NCBI GenBank assembly: GCA_012031035.1
Contig: JAAUUT010000016.1
Coordinates: 1-64,000, forward strand
Direction: 5' to 3'
From: Candidatus Altimarinota bacterium
GTDB taxonomy: Bacteria; Cyanobacteriota; Cyanobacteriia; Cyanobacteriales; Microcystaceae
Length of the DNA: 64,000 nucleotides
The notes below the pieces were generated by a model that made no database searches, was not told the DNA's origin, and was given only the letters and a program-made list of their open reading frames with translations. Shown piece by piece: positions 1 to 8,491 of the stretch. How positions within the stretch are numbered: the stretch's first letter is position 1; every line of letters starts with the position of its first letter. The position numbers and the translations under genes were made by a program.

Positions 1-237
1 TTAGACTAAATACTAAGAAATATGAGCAGATAGTTTTAACAATTTGTGGATTAGTTAGATTAAGAATAAAAAGCCTAATTTTATCCGGGCAAAAATCCAC
101 AAAATTATCCTAACTTTAAGGCTATAATGATAACTAAGCTCTCAAACAGTTATTCGCTCGTAAAATCTTCAGTTTTTGCCTTGGGAATCGCATCAGATTA
201 GGATTCAAGCAGAATAAGCTTTATACAATTTTCGGAG
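1..237. other. AT-rich intergenic DNA at the left edge
   Basis: No coding frame, RNA gene or repeat is visible. The frame of the truncated receptor that starts at 238 does not continue upstream here: stops interrupt all frames, so the missing plug and barrel parts of that receptor are not just hidden by a frameshift. Confidence 0.6.
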
Positions 238-933
238 ATGTCTAATAATTTTTCTCCCGAACTCGAACTAAGCTATCAACTCACTGACTCAGTTTCACTT
301 TATCTCAACTATAGTTATTTCAGAGAACCGATAGAAGGAAGTTTTTTTAATGGCGAACCATTTCAACCCGAAACTTATCAAGGTTTAGAAGTAAGGGTTG
401 ACACAGTTTTATTTTCTGATAAATTCTCTACAAGTTTATATTTTTTTAACGAAAGCCAAAATAATATCACAACTCTCGATCCACTTTTTCCTGATTTTGA
501 TACGCAAGTTAACGAGCAAAACAGTCAATCTTTAGGGTTGGAATTAACAAGCGAAATTGTACCAGGTTGGGATGTCATTATCCATTATGCGTATACTAAG
601 GCTCGCATCGTCGAAGACGATCGCCTTAAAGTTGGCAATCGAATTGAAGATGTCGCCGAACATAGTGGCGGTTTTTGGACGACTTATGAAATTCAAACAG
701 GTGCTTTGAAGGGTTTAGGATTTGGTGGCGGTTGCTGGGTTGTCGGTACTCGTCCGGGCGATTTTGAGAATAGTTTTTCTTTGCCCAGTTACCTGCAAAC
801 CGATGCCGTTGTCTTTTATCGTAGCGATGACTTGAAGGTGGCAATTACTATACAAAATCTGTTTAATGAAGAGGTCAATACTAGCGACGGCATTCCTTTA
901 ACGATTATTGGCACTGTTTGGACAGAATTTTAA
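238..933 (+). pseudogene. TonB-dependent siderophore receptor, C-terminal remnant
   Basis: This 231-codon frame encodes only the last third of an outer-membrane TonB-dependent receptor of the siderophore class. Visible features are alternating beta-strands, the LTSEIVPGWDVIIHYAYTKA strand pair, the GNRIEDVAEHSGGFWTTYE barrel signature, the SLPSYLQTDAVVFYR strand, the NLFNEEV motif and a C-terminal aromatic residue (ending WTEF) used for barrel assembly. Full-length receptors of this class are about 700-850 residues with a plug domain; here there is no signal peptide, TonB box or plug, and upstream DNA is non-coding. It is therefore most likely a 5'-truncated relic. The ATG at 238 corresponds to an internal position of the family. 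Whether it is expressed is unknown. Confidence 0.75.
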
Positions 934-1020
934 ACTTTTTTAAGATGCGGCAAGATATCCTCCTGTCAATAATACGAATAGCTACAATGGTTTTAGGGAT
1001 TGTTTGACAGGATTAAAGTG

Positions 1021-1629
1021 ATGTTGATAAGATTTTTATCCCGCCGCAGTTGGATGATAGCGATCGCGACAGGACTTGCGTTAGTGACTCCTCAATTAAG
1101 CATGGCGCAATCTACTATTGCTAAAACCTCTACAGAACTTCCTATCGTCGAATCGGTAGGGCTGGAACCAGATTTAAACGTGCCTTGGTCGGAACTTGTA
1201 AGCGTCAAAGACCCCTTTGAAGGCAGCTTTCTGGCAGTTTTTGACCGCAACGACTTACAAGATAGGCGATCGCGAAAAGTCATCAGTCTTTGGAGTCGCA
1301 ACTCGATTCGCGTCTTGCTGAGTGCCAACCAACAATTTTGTAGCGGCGGATATAGCGGTTATTTTCCCTACAAATGGGGCAATTGGGGAGGAGGTTGTAT
1401 AGAGAGAACCACAGCGAATACTATTCGTCAACTGTATGTCAAAGTGGGCGATCGCGTCGTACAACTAACAGGCGAAAATGGGAATTTTACCGTTAATAGA
1501 GAATTAGCCACTGCACTTAAAAATGCGCCCGATCGCAATGCAAATATTCGCTTAATCTTAGAGGGAGGAGAAACCGTAGATAGCGAAATTGGTCAAGGAA
1601 CGGTAAAAGTTTGGCGAGAAATTTATTAA
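1021..1629 (+). CDS. Secreted hypothetical protein
   Basis: About 202 residues. I chose the ATG at 1021 over an in-frame TTG at 1000 because an AGGA element sits about 8 bases upstream of the ATG. The product starts with a positively charged segment (LIRFLSRRSW) and a hydrophobic core ending near MAQS, a typical Sec signal peptide, so the mature protein is probably periplasmic. The remainder has no motif I recognise. It contains a segment rich in Gly, Tyr and Trp with two cysteines (CSGGYSGYFPYKWGNWGGGC) that could form a disulfide, followed by a short beta-rich domain (QLYVKVGDRVVQLTGENGNF). It lies alone after the receptor relic. It appears to be a cyanobacterial hypothetical family; function unknown. 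Confidence 0.6.
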   Translation: MLIRFLSRRSWMIAIATGLALVTPQLSMAQSTIAKTSTELPIVESVGLEPDLNVPWSELVSVKDPFEGSFLAVFDRNDLQDRRSRKVISLWSRNSIRVLLSANQQFCSGGYSGYFPYKWGNWGGGCIERTTANTIRQLYVKVGDRVVQLTGENGNFTVNRELATALKNAPDRNANIRLILEGGETVDSEIGQGTVKVWREIY

Positions 1630-1710
1630 AATTCTGCCTCATTTTTAACGTTACAATAGCGATCGCGGCTATCAACCCATTGATGATTTATGGTTTGACA
1701 TAGCTCGCTC

Positions 1711-1852
1711 GAAGATGGTAAGGATGTTTGGCTCAGGTTCGATCCCCCCAATGGTAATGTAGTTTTGTTACCAAAAAAAAGCCCAACCGCAACGAATCGA
1801 GTGCTTAGCGGCAAGATTGCGAGAATTGGGACAAGATGCAGATTTGATTTGA
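1711..1852 (+). pseudogene. Uma2-family nuclease, C-terminal relic
   Basis: The plus strand from 1711 reads EDGKDVWLRFDPPNGNVVLL, which resembles the late part of Uma2-family (PD-(D/E)XK-like) proteins. After a run of eight A residues (about 1772-1779) the frame shifts, and from 1790 it reads QRIECLAARLRELGQDADLI and then stops, matching the usual Uma2 C-terminal helix (AxRLRELGIDPD). The two frames flanking a homopolymer suggest a decayed Uma2 gene whose 5' half is gone. The assignment rests on remembered family patterns and short matches, so it is tentative. Confidence 0.4.
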
Positions 1853-1879
1853 AAATCCGCATTGGGAACGTCTTTTAAG

Positions 1880-2287
1880 TTATTTGGGCTTTTGAGTTGC
1901 GATCGCCAATTTCGCGCCTGGTACTCGTCGCACCTTATCCATCACGGTTACTACTTGACCGTGATTGACTCCCTCGTCAGCATTGATAATCACGACGGCT
2001 TCTGGTTTGTTGCCGATAAACGTTCTTACTTCTCCTTCTAAGGCTTCAATGGTCGTTGGTTGGCGGTTAAGACTGACACTTCCTTCTTTAGTTATAGATA
2101 CTGTTACTTTTGCCGGAACTTGCTGCTGCCTAGCCGTTGATGCTTTAGGGAGGTTTACTGGCAACCCTTCAGATCGCGTTAAAAATAGCGTTGACATGAT
2201 AAAAAATGTCAAAACTCCAAAAATAACATCAATCATGGGAACTAAATTGACTTCTGGCGCTCTGTCAGTATCATCGGGTAGTCGCAT
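1880..2287 (-). CDS. exbD: ExbD/TolR-family biopolymer transport protein
   Basis: A 135-residue inner-membrane protein with one N-terminal transmembrane helix (about residues 14-36) and a periplasmic domain. The helix has the family's essential aspartate in the context VPMIDVIFGVLTFF. With ExbB it forms the proton-driven motor that energises TonB and hence outer-membrane receptors. The start overlaps the end of the upstream exbB-like gene by 17 bases, showing translational coupling. The pair lies in the same orientation and downstream of the MbnH/MbnP/receptor genes, so it probably powers that receptor. No tonB is visible in the window. Confidence 0.9.
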   Translation of the reverse strand: MRLPDDTDRAPEVNLVPMIDVIFGVLTFFIMSTLFLTRSEGLPVNLPKASTARQQQVPAKVTVSITKEGSVSLNRQPTTIEALEGEVRTFIGNKPEAVVIINADEGVNHGQVVTVMDKVRRVPGAKLAIATQKPK

Positions 2288-2921
2288 AAGATTTCTCTCC
2301 TTCGTAACGATCGCGATATAAAATCTCTAACTGTCCGCCGTATTCTTGTATTAATGCCAGTTGGCGCTGATAAAATGCGCGGAAAGTATTGACAGCAACT
2401 AGGGTGAAAATGGCTACTATCATTCCTGCGGCTGTAGATACGAGTGCTTCGCTAATCCCCGCCGAAACGGTCGTGGTTTTTGTTCCACCGACATCGCCAA
2501 TATTAAGTCCTTGAAAAGAAAGAATCAATCCTAGTACCGTTCCTAATAAGCCTAACAAAGGAGCTAAACCAACAATTGTTTCTAAAACGGTTTGAAACCG
2601 CTTCATAATCGGAATTTCGGCTTGCGCTTCGCTTTCTAGCGCTAAACGAAACTTTTCTGGGGTCGGTTTTTCTAACTCCAATGCAGAAAGAAAAATACGC
2701 GGAATAGGGAGATCGGCATTTTGTTGCAGTTTTGCGATCGCACTGGGGAGATCGTCGAAACGATACAGCTTTAATGCCTCTCGCACGGCTCGATTTTGAC
2801 GCTTGTGGATGCGATACCAAAAACGACAGCGTTCGATAATGAGAGCCACTGTCAAAACCGAACAGATCAGCAGGGGATACATTACTACACCACCTGCTGC
2901 AAAAAGTCTATCTATTTCCAT
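2271..2921 (-). CDS. exbB: ExbB/TolQ-family proton channel
   Basis: A 216-residue MotA/TolQ/ExbB-family membrane protein. It has the expected three helices: an N-terminal one (VVMYPLLICSVLTVALIIE), a second with the conserved LAPLLGLLGTVLGLI motif, and a third (GISEALVSTAAGMIVAIFTLVAV). It forms the pentameric channel around ExbD and couples proton flow to TonB. It overlaps exbD by 17 bases. The 150-base gap to the di-heme gene upstream leaves open whether the pair has its own promoter. MotA- or TolQ-type roles are less likely given the TonB-receptor context. Confidence 0.9.
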   Translation of the reverse strand: MEIDRLFAAGGVVMYPLLICSVLTVALIIERCRFWYRIHKRQNRAVREALKLYRFDDLPSAIAKLQQNADLPIPRIFLSALELEKPTPEKFRLALESEAQAEIPIMKRFQTVLETIVGLAPLLGLLGTVLGLILSFQGLNIGDVGGTKTTTVSAGISEALVSTAAGMIVAIFTLVAVNTFRAFYQRQLALIQEYGGQLEILYRDRYEGEKSYATTR

Positions 2922-3071
2922 TAACTGCCTTTCATTGATATTTTCTAGATAGTGATAAATTTTATCAATAAACTCTTCGATATTTACAAATCTTTATTAA
3001 TTTTTTGAAACTACACTCTATCAAAGTAGTCTTGGTAATAGCGATCGAGGCACAAGCTAAAATTCCTAATT

Positions 3072-4256
3072 TTATTGGTCGCTGGGATCGCTCAAGGCTG
3101 GATTGTTGATAAAGATTTCATCGGTCAAGCTGTGTAAGAAGGCCAATAAATCGCGTTTCTCAGCTTCAGTGATTTCAAACCCAGAAATGAACTGACTTTT
3201 ATAAGGATTTTTACGACCCACTCCTGCATATTCCCCACTGTGTAAGGTTCGTCCGCCAACGCGATAATGCTCGATCGCTTCTTCGAGAGTGGCAATACTG
3301 CCATCGTGCATATAGGGAGCAGTGAGAGCAATGTTTCGCAAGGTAGGTGCTTTAAAGCGACCCATATCAGCCATTCTTTGAGTAATTTCGTACACTCCCG
3401 TATTGTTGTCTGGATAAGCTCCTTTGCCATTAATATTGTAAAGTCCCGTATTGTGAAAAGCCATTTCGGTAAAAGCTAATCGTTCGTGCTTAATCGAATC
3501 TGAGAAATTGAATCCGCCGTGACAGTGAAAGCATTCCATTCGTTCGCTGTGAAATAATGCCTCTCCTCGTTTAGCGGATGCCGAAATTGCATTGCGATCG
3601 CCCCCAAAGCGATAGCGATCGTAAGGAGAATTAAACGAAATTAAACTGCGTTCAAAGGAAGCTAAAGCTTTTGTTAGATTATTGAGGTTAATCGCCTTTT
3701 CTCCAGTACCAAAGGCTGCTGAAAATAACTTTTGATAAGCTGGATCTAGACGTAGTAAGGTGAGAATCCGATCTTCTTTACCCACCATTCCCAATTCGAC
3801 GGGATGTTCTCCAAACAAAGGAACGAGTGCTTGCGTCTCCAGTCGCGTCATGAGAGGATTTGCCCAGGTAAACACCGAATTATAAGCAATGTTGGCAAGA
3901 CTCATAGAATTGCGGGGATGCGCTTCTCCGGTTGCCCCAATACCGACTGTCTTGCCATCGGTGAAGGCACGTTTCTGTTCGTGACAAGAAGCACAAGAAT
4001 ACTCGCCCGTAATCGAGAGGCGTTTTTCATAAAACAAATTCCTTCCCAATTCTACTTTCTCGGCAGTCATCGGGTTATCGTCAGGCACGATGGGTTTTGG
4101 CAACTTAGCAGGTAGATTCCATTCATAGGATGGTGAGTCAAGAGAAACTGCCAATACATGACCCAGACTACTTGCCAACAGAAACATTAGCGCCAACGCG
4201 ATCGCGCGGGAAAATTTCCATTTTCTTTTCAACACTCTTTTTTGAGGCAATTTCAT
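3072..4256 (-). CDS. MbnH-like di-heme cytochrome c peroxidase-family enzyme
   Basis: About 394 residues. An N-terminal signal or anchor helix precedes two heme c motifs, CASCH (near residue 88) and CFHCH (near 242), typical of the di-heme peroxidase/MauG superfamily. The conserved TLRNIALTAPYMHDGSIATL region near the C-terminus also fits. Its pairing with the adjacent MbnP-like gene identifies the MbnH branch, the partner enzyme of the metallo-mystery pair; characterised MbnH oxidises a tryptophan of MbnP to kynurenine. I chose the ATG at 4256 because it lies just past the stop of the upstream gene; an earlier in-frame start at 4271 would overlap by 11 bases. Expected location is the periplasm. 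Substrate specificity is inferred from the neighbour. Confidence 0.85.
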   Translation of the reverse strand: MKLPQKRVLKRKWKFSRAIALALMFLLASSLGHVLAVSLDSPSYEWNLPAKLPKPIVPDDNPMTAEKVELGRNLFYEKRLSITGEYSCASCHEQKRAFTDGKTVGIGATGEAHPRNSMSLANIAYNSVFTWANPLMTRLETQALVPLFGEHPVELGMVGKEDRILTLLRLDPAYQKLFSAAFGTGEKAINLNNLTKALASFERSLISFNSPYDRYRFGGDRNAISASAKRGEALFHSERMECFHCHGGFNFSDSIKHERLAFTEMAFHNTGLYNINGKGAYPDNNTGVYEITQRMADMGRFKAPTLRNIALTAPYMHDGSIATLEEAIEHYRVGGRTLHSGEYAGVGRKNPYKSQFISGFEITEAEKRDLLAFLHSLTDEIFINNPALSDPSDQ

Positions 4257-4260
4257 TGGA

Positions 4261-5169
4261 CTACTCAACAAGAAAGAATGTTTGGGTGGTTACAGGTCGA
4301 TTCATAAAAGGTAATCCAAGATTTGTCATAATGCTCGTGCAGTCCTCGTCATTAGGTTCAGACATACATCCTGGTGCGGTTTTGGGTTGATTTTGGTTTA
4401 GATTGGAAGAGGAAACTAATCGTTCGAGATCGGCTACAACAACGTTCTTTGCCGGATCGAACTCAGTTAGAATAACGCTAGCGCGATTAGCATTACTACA
4501 ACTTGTCGGTTTTTCTATGGTGCTTCCCGCCTGACATCCCGTACTCCCCAAGTGGATAGGAAAGCCGCTTGATGTTTCTTGTTGCTGGTGTTTGTTCGTT
4601 GACTGAACCATGTCTGAATTTTGCAGATCGATCCTGGCAAACTTATATCCCAAACGCCAGTTCCACCACAACCCAGTTAAATTTAAAGGAGAAGAAGCAA
4701 GAGTAGCATCTTCATGATTGAGATCGAACGGGATTCCCAGCGAGAACTTCAACCCAGTGTAGTTACCTTTGGGAACCGTACCAACAATGCGATCGCGCAT
4801 CTCAACCGTTCCATTCGTACAAGCACCCGTCTTATTCTCAAAGTCCAGCAGCGCAACGGTTTGATGCTGCCACTTACCATCTTGTTCTAGCGTCACGGGA
4901 ACGGTTTTTCCTGTCTCATCAATCAGCGCTACATCAGAAATGTAAAAACGAAAGTCAGATAGGGTTTGGTTTGTAGCAGGTTGACCGAGACGGTAATTAG
5001 AACCACAAGAAAAAGGCAGATCGCCAACTTTAGCGGCAAATCGAATCGTTACTGGTTGAGTTTCGGATGCTGTTGTCGAATCGGCGATCGCTTCTGATGT
5101 GCTTGCCAGGAAAGGAACGAGAATTGTTAGCATTGCGAGCGATCGCATCGTAAATTTCGTCGATGGCAT
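4261..5169 (-). CDS. MbnP-family (metallo-mystery pair, four-Cys) protein
   Basis: About 302 residues from the ATG at 5169, which has an AGGA element 6 bases upstream and gives a clean signal peptide (PSTKFTMRSLAMLTILVPFL); an upstream in-frame start at 5229 would add 20 residues and spoil it. Family hallmarks are TIRFAAKVGDLPFSCG near the N-terminus, SDFRFYISDVALI, PKGNYTGLKFSLGIPFDLNH, and GLWWNWRLGYKFARI, which carries the tryptophans where the partner enzyme's target is expected. Cysteines at FSCG, GACT, TGCQ and TSCS fit the four-Cys pattern, with two more near the C-terminus. Characterised MbnP binds copper. The downstream gene is its di-heme partner and the upstream gene is a TonB receptor, so a role in periplasmic metal handling is likely; which metal is unknown. 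Confidence 0.85.
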   Translation of the reverse strand: MPSTKFTMRSLAMLTILVPFLASTSEAIADSTTASETQPVTIRFAAKVGDLPFSCGSNYRLGQPATNQTLSDFRFYISDVALIDETGKTVPVTLEQDGKWQHQTVALLDFENKTGACTNGTVEMRDRIVGTVPKGNYTGLKFSLGIPFDLNHEDATLASSPLNLTGLWWNWRLGYKFARIDLQNSDMVQSTNKHQQQETSSGFPIHLGSTGCQAGSTIEKPTSCSNANRASVILTEFDPAKNVVVADLERLVSSSNLNQNQPKTAPGCMSEPNDEDCTSIMTNLGLPFMNRPVTTQTFFLVE

Positions 5170-5231
5170 GATGTTCCTATCTATTGGATTAAAGAGCTTT
5201 TTAATCTGGAATAGAACAATTCTCTTCATCA

Positions 5232-5252
5232 GTCAAACGACAAGCTGTAAAA
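5232..5252 (-). repeat. 21-bp repeat, copy 1, upstream of the MbnP-like gene
   Basis: On the plus strand this reads GTCAAACGACAAGCTGTAAA plus one A. An identical 21-mer in the same orientation occurs at 8263-8283 upstream of the TonB receptor. Here it lies about 62 bases upstream of the chosen start of the MbnP-like gene, between that gene and the stop of the receptor gene. Two exact copies at similar distances from two functionally linked genes suggest a shared operator, although a small dispersed repeat is possible. Confidence 0.6.
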
Positions 5253-5254
5253 CA

Positions 5255-8182
5255 TCAAAAGTTTAATCGCACTTGCAACCCAAATGTGCGGCGATCGCCA
5301 TAGGAGGCTAAATCTGAGAAAAATCCAGTAAAAGCCGTAGTTATATACTCGGTTTCAAATAAATTATTGACATAAAAATAGATCCCGCCGCTATCCCACT
5401 CATAGCCAATCCGAGCATTTACTAAGGCAAAGGGATCTTGTTTGAGGCGATTGGCATCATCAAAGAAATAAGTCCCAATGCCTTGCAGGTCTACTCTGCC
5501 AAAAAATCCACCCCGACTGCGATACTGCACGCCCAGATTATAAGTAAATTCAGGAGCGTAGGTCAATTTGTTGCCGTTGAAATCTTCCCCAGTAAAAGGA
5601 TTTGTATATTGGGTGAATCTGGCATCAGTATAGCCAAAACCAGCAAACACATCCAATCCTTCGATTGGTTTAGCACTAAGTTCAAATTCTACCCCACTGG
5701 TTTCCACGCTGCCATTGGCAATTAGGTTTGCAAAGCCAGTAGGGTCTGTTAACAGAACTTGGTAATCATCTACATTGCTCCAAAATATCGCGAAATTTGC
5801 CGTGAGGCGATTATCTAACCAGTTAGATTTCACTCCTAATTCGTAACTCCACAAGTTTTCTGGACGCACGACTAGGGTCGCTAAATCGTCTGTAGCAAAA
5901 TTTTGAGTACCTGGTTTATATCCCCGCGCCACGCTCCCATAAAACATCACGGCGGGACTGATGCGATACTGCACGGCGAAACGGGGTAAAAGGATATCGC
6001 CGTCTGTCACCGAATCTTCTATATTTAGTCCGGTCGAAACTTCGCCCAAAACTGGGTCTTCAAAAGAATTGCTGAGGTTTAATTCATCGCGGAATGTCTC
6101 ATATCTTAAACCTGCCGTTAGGATAAGACCGTCTAGCGGTTCCACATCAACCTGTCCAAAGACTGCATAGGTATCTTGGTCAAATCGTGCGTCAGTGCGG
6201 TCAGTCCCAACGGGAAACCCCAGTGCTGCTACTTGGGGCGTGTATTCAGTCGATAAATCCAGATCGAGCGATCGCGATTGATAATAGCCTCCCACTAACC
6301 AACGAAATTGCTCGGCCTTGTTGGGCGACTGTATCCGAATCTCTTGAGTCCAAATAGTCGAGGGAATGCGCGAAGTGCTGCGAAGCAAATCGTCAGCAGT
6401 ATAATCGGTATCCTGGGTGTAATTTAAATTAGTGTCGTTGCGAGCAGTAATTGAAGTGATGTTTACCGCCGACCCTTCATAGGCGATTCTAAGAGATTGA
6501 GCATTGGTAGTAACATCTAAGGAACCAGGAATGTTACTTTGACTCTCAAACGGCTCGGATTGAGTGATGGGAACGAAGGTATTATCGCCATCTTGATTGC
6601 TAGTAACATTGGTATTAAAAGAAATACTCCATTCGGGATCGGGTGTCCACAGAAGGTTTGCGCGTCCGTACAGCGATGATTGCTCGTTGGCATCTTCGTC
6701 GAGTAATGTATTGCGAGTAAAGCCATCTCGCGCATTATAAGCAAATGCTAGACGGTAGGCGAGTTGGTCTTTGACAATGGCATCGCTCAAGGATAGTTGC
6801 GCTTGACGTTGATTGTAATTGCCATAACCTGCACCGATGTCAAATTCAAAGGTGTTACTCGGCGGACGACTGATAATGTTAATTACCCCAGCTTGACTGC
6901 TGCGTCCGTAAAGAGTGCCTTGCGGCCCGCGCAACACTTCCACCCTTTCTAAGTCAAACAATTCACCTGGCAAAAATTGGTGAATGTTTTCGTAGGGAAC
7001 ATCATCGATGTAGACACTAATTGCATCTCTGGATAAATAATTACTGTTGCCCAAACCGCGAATAGTTTGAGAATTGAAAGAGCGATCGCCTAAACTGGTA
7101 AAAAAGTTCGGGGTGAGTGCCGCTACATCTCGCACTGAGTTGACATCAGCATCTTCAATTTGTTGTCTCGATAGGGTTGACAAACTAATCGGCACATTTT
7201 GGGGATTTTCCGGGGTTTTTTCAGCAGTAACCACAAGTTCGATATTGTTCTCCGTCGGTGGCGTTTGTGCCGACTCCTCAGCCTCAGTAAAACCGAAAAT
7301 TAACCCTTCATCCGAATCAAATAATTCCACCGATGGAAGTTCTGTTTCTCCGATCGCGGTTATCCTAACGGTATTCTCATCTTTGTTAGTTACTGCAACT
7401 TCATTCACTCCAGCAATGGGATTTTCTTGACGAAAGGGTTTTTGCAGTTGTGCATTGGGAATATCGGCAATAAAATTGTTTCCTTGGGATATATTCACCA
7501 CTTGTAACTGTTGCACCTGTCCCTTTATGGTCGATAAGATAACTTCAAATCCCGTTTGGGTAGGGTTGATTTTCACTGTTTCGATGGTTACAACTAGTGT
7601 TTGTGTTGGCGATGTTTGTGCTTCTTGACCCCCCTCCTCCTCCCCTGTGACCCCCCTCCGGCTCCCCCCTTGTAAAGGGGGGAGGGCGGGGGGATTAAGG
7701 GGGGTAAAACTAAAAATTAATCCTTCATTGCTATCAAACAATTCCACTTGCGGTGCTGCTGTTTCTCCTACTACAGTGAGGCGAACTGTCTTTGCATCTA
7801 AATTGCTAAGAGTTACTTCCTCAATCCCCGCAACAGGATTTTCTTGACGAAATGGTTTTGCTAACTGAGCGTTAGGAATATTGACGATGAAGTTATTTTT
7901 CTGCGATAGGTTGATAGGCTGTAATTTTTGGGCACTTCCAACAGGAGTTTGTAAGATTATTTCAATTCCGGTTTCTGTAGAATTGAGTTGTATGGAAGTG
8001 ATAGGGATAATTTGACTTTCCTCCGATTCCCCTATTACAAAGGGAGTAAGTGGAATTTGCATTAGATGTTGCTCTGAAGTCCCGGCGCGGACAATTTGAC
8101 CGGTTAATGCGATGGTGATGCTGGTACAAGCTATTAGGGCTACTTTGTCCCATCCCCAATTGGATAACTTTTGTCGTTTCAC
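5255..8182 (-). CDS. TonB-dependent outer-membrane receptor with two AMIN domains
   Basis: About 975 residues. I prefer the GTG at 8182, which has AGGAG five bases upstream, over the GTG at 8188, which overlaps that element. A signal peptide is followed by two AMIN-like repeats (roughly residues 50-165 and 200-300, each containing NIPNAQLxKPFRQENP and VELFDSxEGLIFxFT), a plug domain with PISLSTLSRQQIEDADVNSV and VLRGPQGTLYGRSSQAGVIN, and a 22-strand-type barrel ending in a Phe. AMIN domains are usual in cyanobacterial TonB receptors and probably bind peptidoglycan or help localisation. A G-rich repeat is inserted in frame between the AMIN domains. The gene heads the MbnP/MbnH/ExbBD run and is divergent from a cobalt/nickel ECF transporter, so a metal or metal-chelate substrate is likely. 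Confidence 0.92.
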   Translation of the reverse strand: MKRQKLSNWGWDKVALIACTSITIALTGQIVRAGTSEQHLMQIPLTPFVIGESEESQIIPITSIQLNSTETGIEIILQTPVGSAQKLQPINLSQKNNFIVNIPNAQLAKPFRQENPVAGIEEVTLSNLDAKTVRLTVVGETAAPQVELFDSNEGLIFSFTPLNPPALPPLQGGSRRGVTGEEEGGQEAQTSPTQTLVVTIETVKINPTQTGFEVILSTIKGQVQQLQVVNISQGNNFIADIPNAQLQKPFRQENPIAGVNEVAVTNKDENTVRITAIGETELPSVELFDSDEGLIFGFTEAEESAQTPPTENNIELVVTAEKTPENPQNVPISLSTLSRQQIEDADVNSVRDVAALTPNFFTSLGDRSFNSQTIRGLGNSNYLSRDAISVYIDDVPYENIHQFLPGELFDLERVEVLRGPQGTLYGRSSQAGVINIISRPPSNTFEFDIGAGYGNYNQRQAQLSLSDAIVKDQLAYRLAFAYNARDGFTRNTLLDEDANEQSSLYGRANLLWTPDPEWSISFNTNVTSNQDGDNTFVPITQSEPFESQSNIPGSLDVTTNAQSLRIAYEGSAVNITSITARNDTNLNYTQDTDYTADDLLRSTSRIPSTIWTQEIRIQSPNKAEQFRWLVGGYYQSRSLDLDLSTEYTPQVAALGFPVGTDRTDARFDQDTYAVFGQVDVEPLDGLILTAGLRYETFRDELNLSNSFEDPVLGEVSTGLNIEDSVTDGDILLPRFAVQYRISPAVMFYGSVARGYKPGTQNFATDDLATLVVRPENLWSYELGVKSNWLDNRLTANFAIFWSNVDDYQVLLTDPTGFANLIANGSVETSGVEFELSAKPIEGLDVFAGFGYTDARFTQYTNPFTGEDFNGNKLTYAPEFTYNLGVQYRSRGGFFGRVDLQGIGTYFFDDANRLKQDPFALVNARIGYEWDSGGIYFYVNNLFETEYITTAFTGFFSDLASYGDRRTFGLQVRLNF
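7628..7705. repeat. G/C-rich dispersed repeat inserted in a coding region
   Basis: A stretch of C-runs and G-runs with a short hairpin (CCCCCCTTGTAAAGGGGGG), of the low-complexity type often found between cyanobacterial genes. Here it is read in frame as a Pro/Gly-rich linker (NPPALPPLQGGSRRG) between the two AMIN domains of the receptor. Similar G-rich tracts occur at 23590-23634, 47070-47097, 60611-60651 and 63482-63515. Confidence 0.65.
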
Positions 8183-8186
8183 TCTC

Positions 8187-8196
8187 ACTCCTCACA
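8187..8196 (-). promoter_or_regulatory. Receptor ribosome binding site complementary to the Yfr1 core
   Basis: On the coding (minus) strand the sequence TGTGAGGAGT contains the Shine-Dalgarno element AGGAG used for the GTG start at 8182. It is perfectly complementary to ACTCCTCACA, ten of the eleven bases of the conserved unpaired core that I recall for the cyanobacterial small RNA Yfr1, known to repress outer-membrane protein mRNAs by pairing at the RBS. The yfr1 gene is not in this window. Part of the match is expected from any good Shine-Dalgarno element, so this is a prediction. Confidence 0.4.
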
Positions 8197-8491
8197 TCCG
8201 AGATCGGACTGTATCCAATCCACAGCCGAAATTATCTTAAGATATGTGAAGCACCCCAGGGTGTCAAACGACAAGCTGTAAAAGTTAGGTGGTGGCGAGA
8301 AATGACGGGCTACGCGATCGCGGTTCGCATTGGTAACACCTGCAAATGGTTAGCAATCTGTTCTGCATGACGACAAAATTGTACTAACTTTCAGCGACTA
8401 ACTAACTTCCCCCATTAGGGCATTGAAAAGATCGCGATAAAGAAATCAAAATTAGACAAGATAGCCATATTACATCATTCATCCTGCTTCA
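8193..8491. promoter_or_regulatory. Divergent intergenic region of the metal-uptake block
   Basis: About 300 bases between the leftward receptor and the rightward lipoprotein gene, so it must hold both promoters. It contains copy 2 of the 21-bp repeat (8263-8283), a short CACCC/GGGTG inverted repeat just before it (about 8252-8263), and a HIP1 palindrome. I looked for cobalamin and NiCo riboswitch signatures on both strands and saw none. Confidence 0.5.
8263..8283 (-). repeat. 21-bp repeat, copy 2, upstream of the TonB receptor
   Basis: Identical over 21 bases and in the same orientation to 5232-5252. It lies about 80 bases upstream of the receptor start. Its inner part (ACAAGCTGT) is close to a palindrome, which fits a repressor or activator site, but no regulator is encoded nearby. 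Confidence 0.6.

Noticed and set aside
8189-8491. Possible cobalamin or NiCo riboswitch ahead of the Co/Ni transporter operon
   Set aside because: I looked on both strands for the B12-box and NiCo aptamer patterns and found no convincing match.
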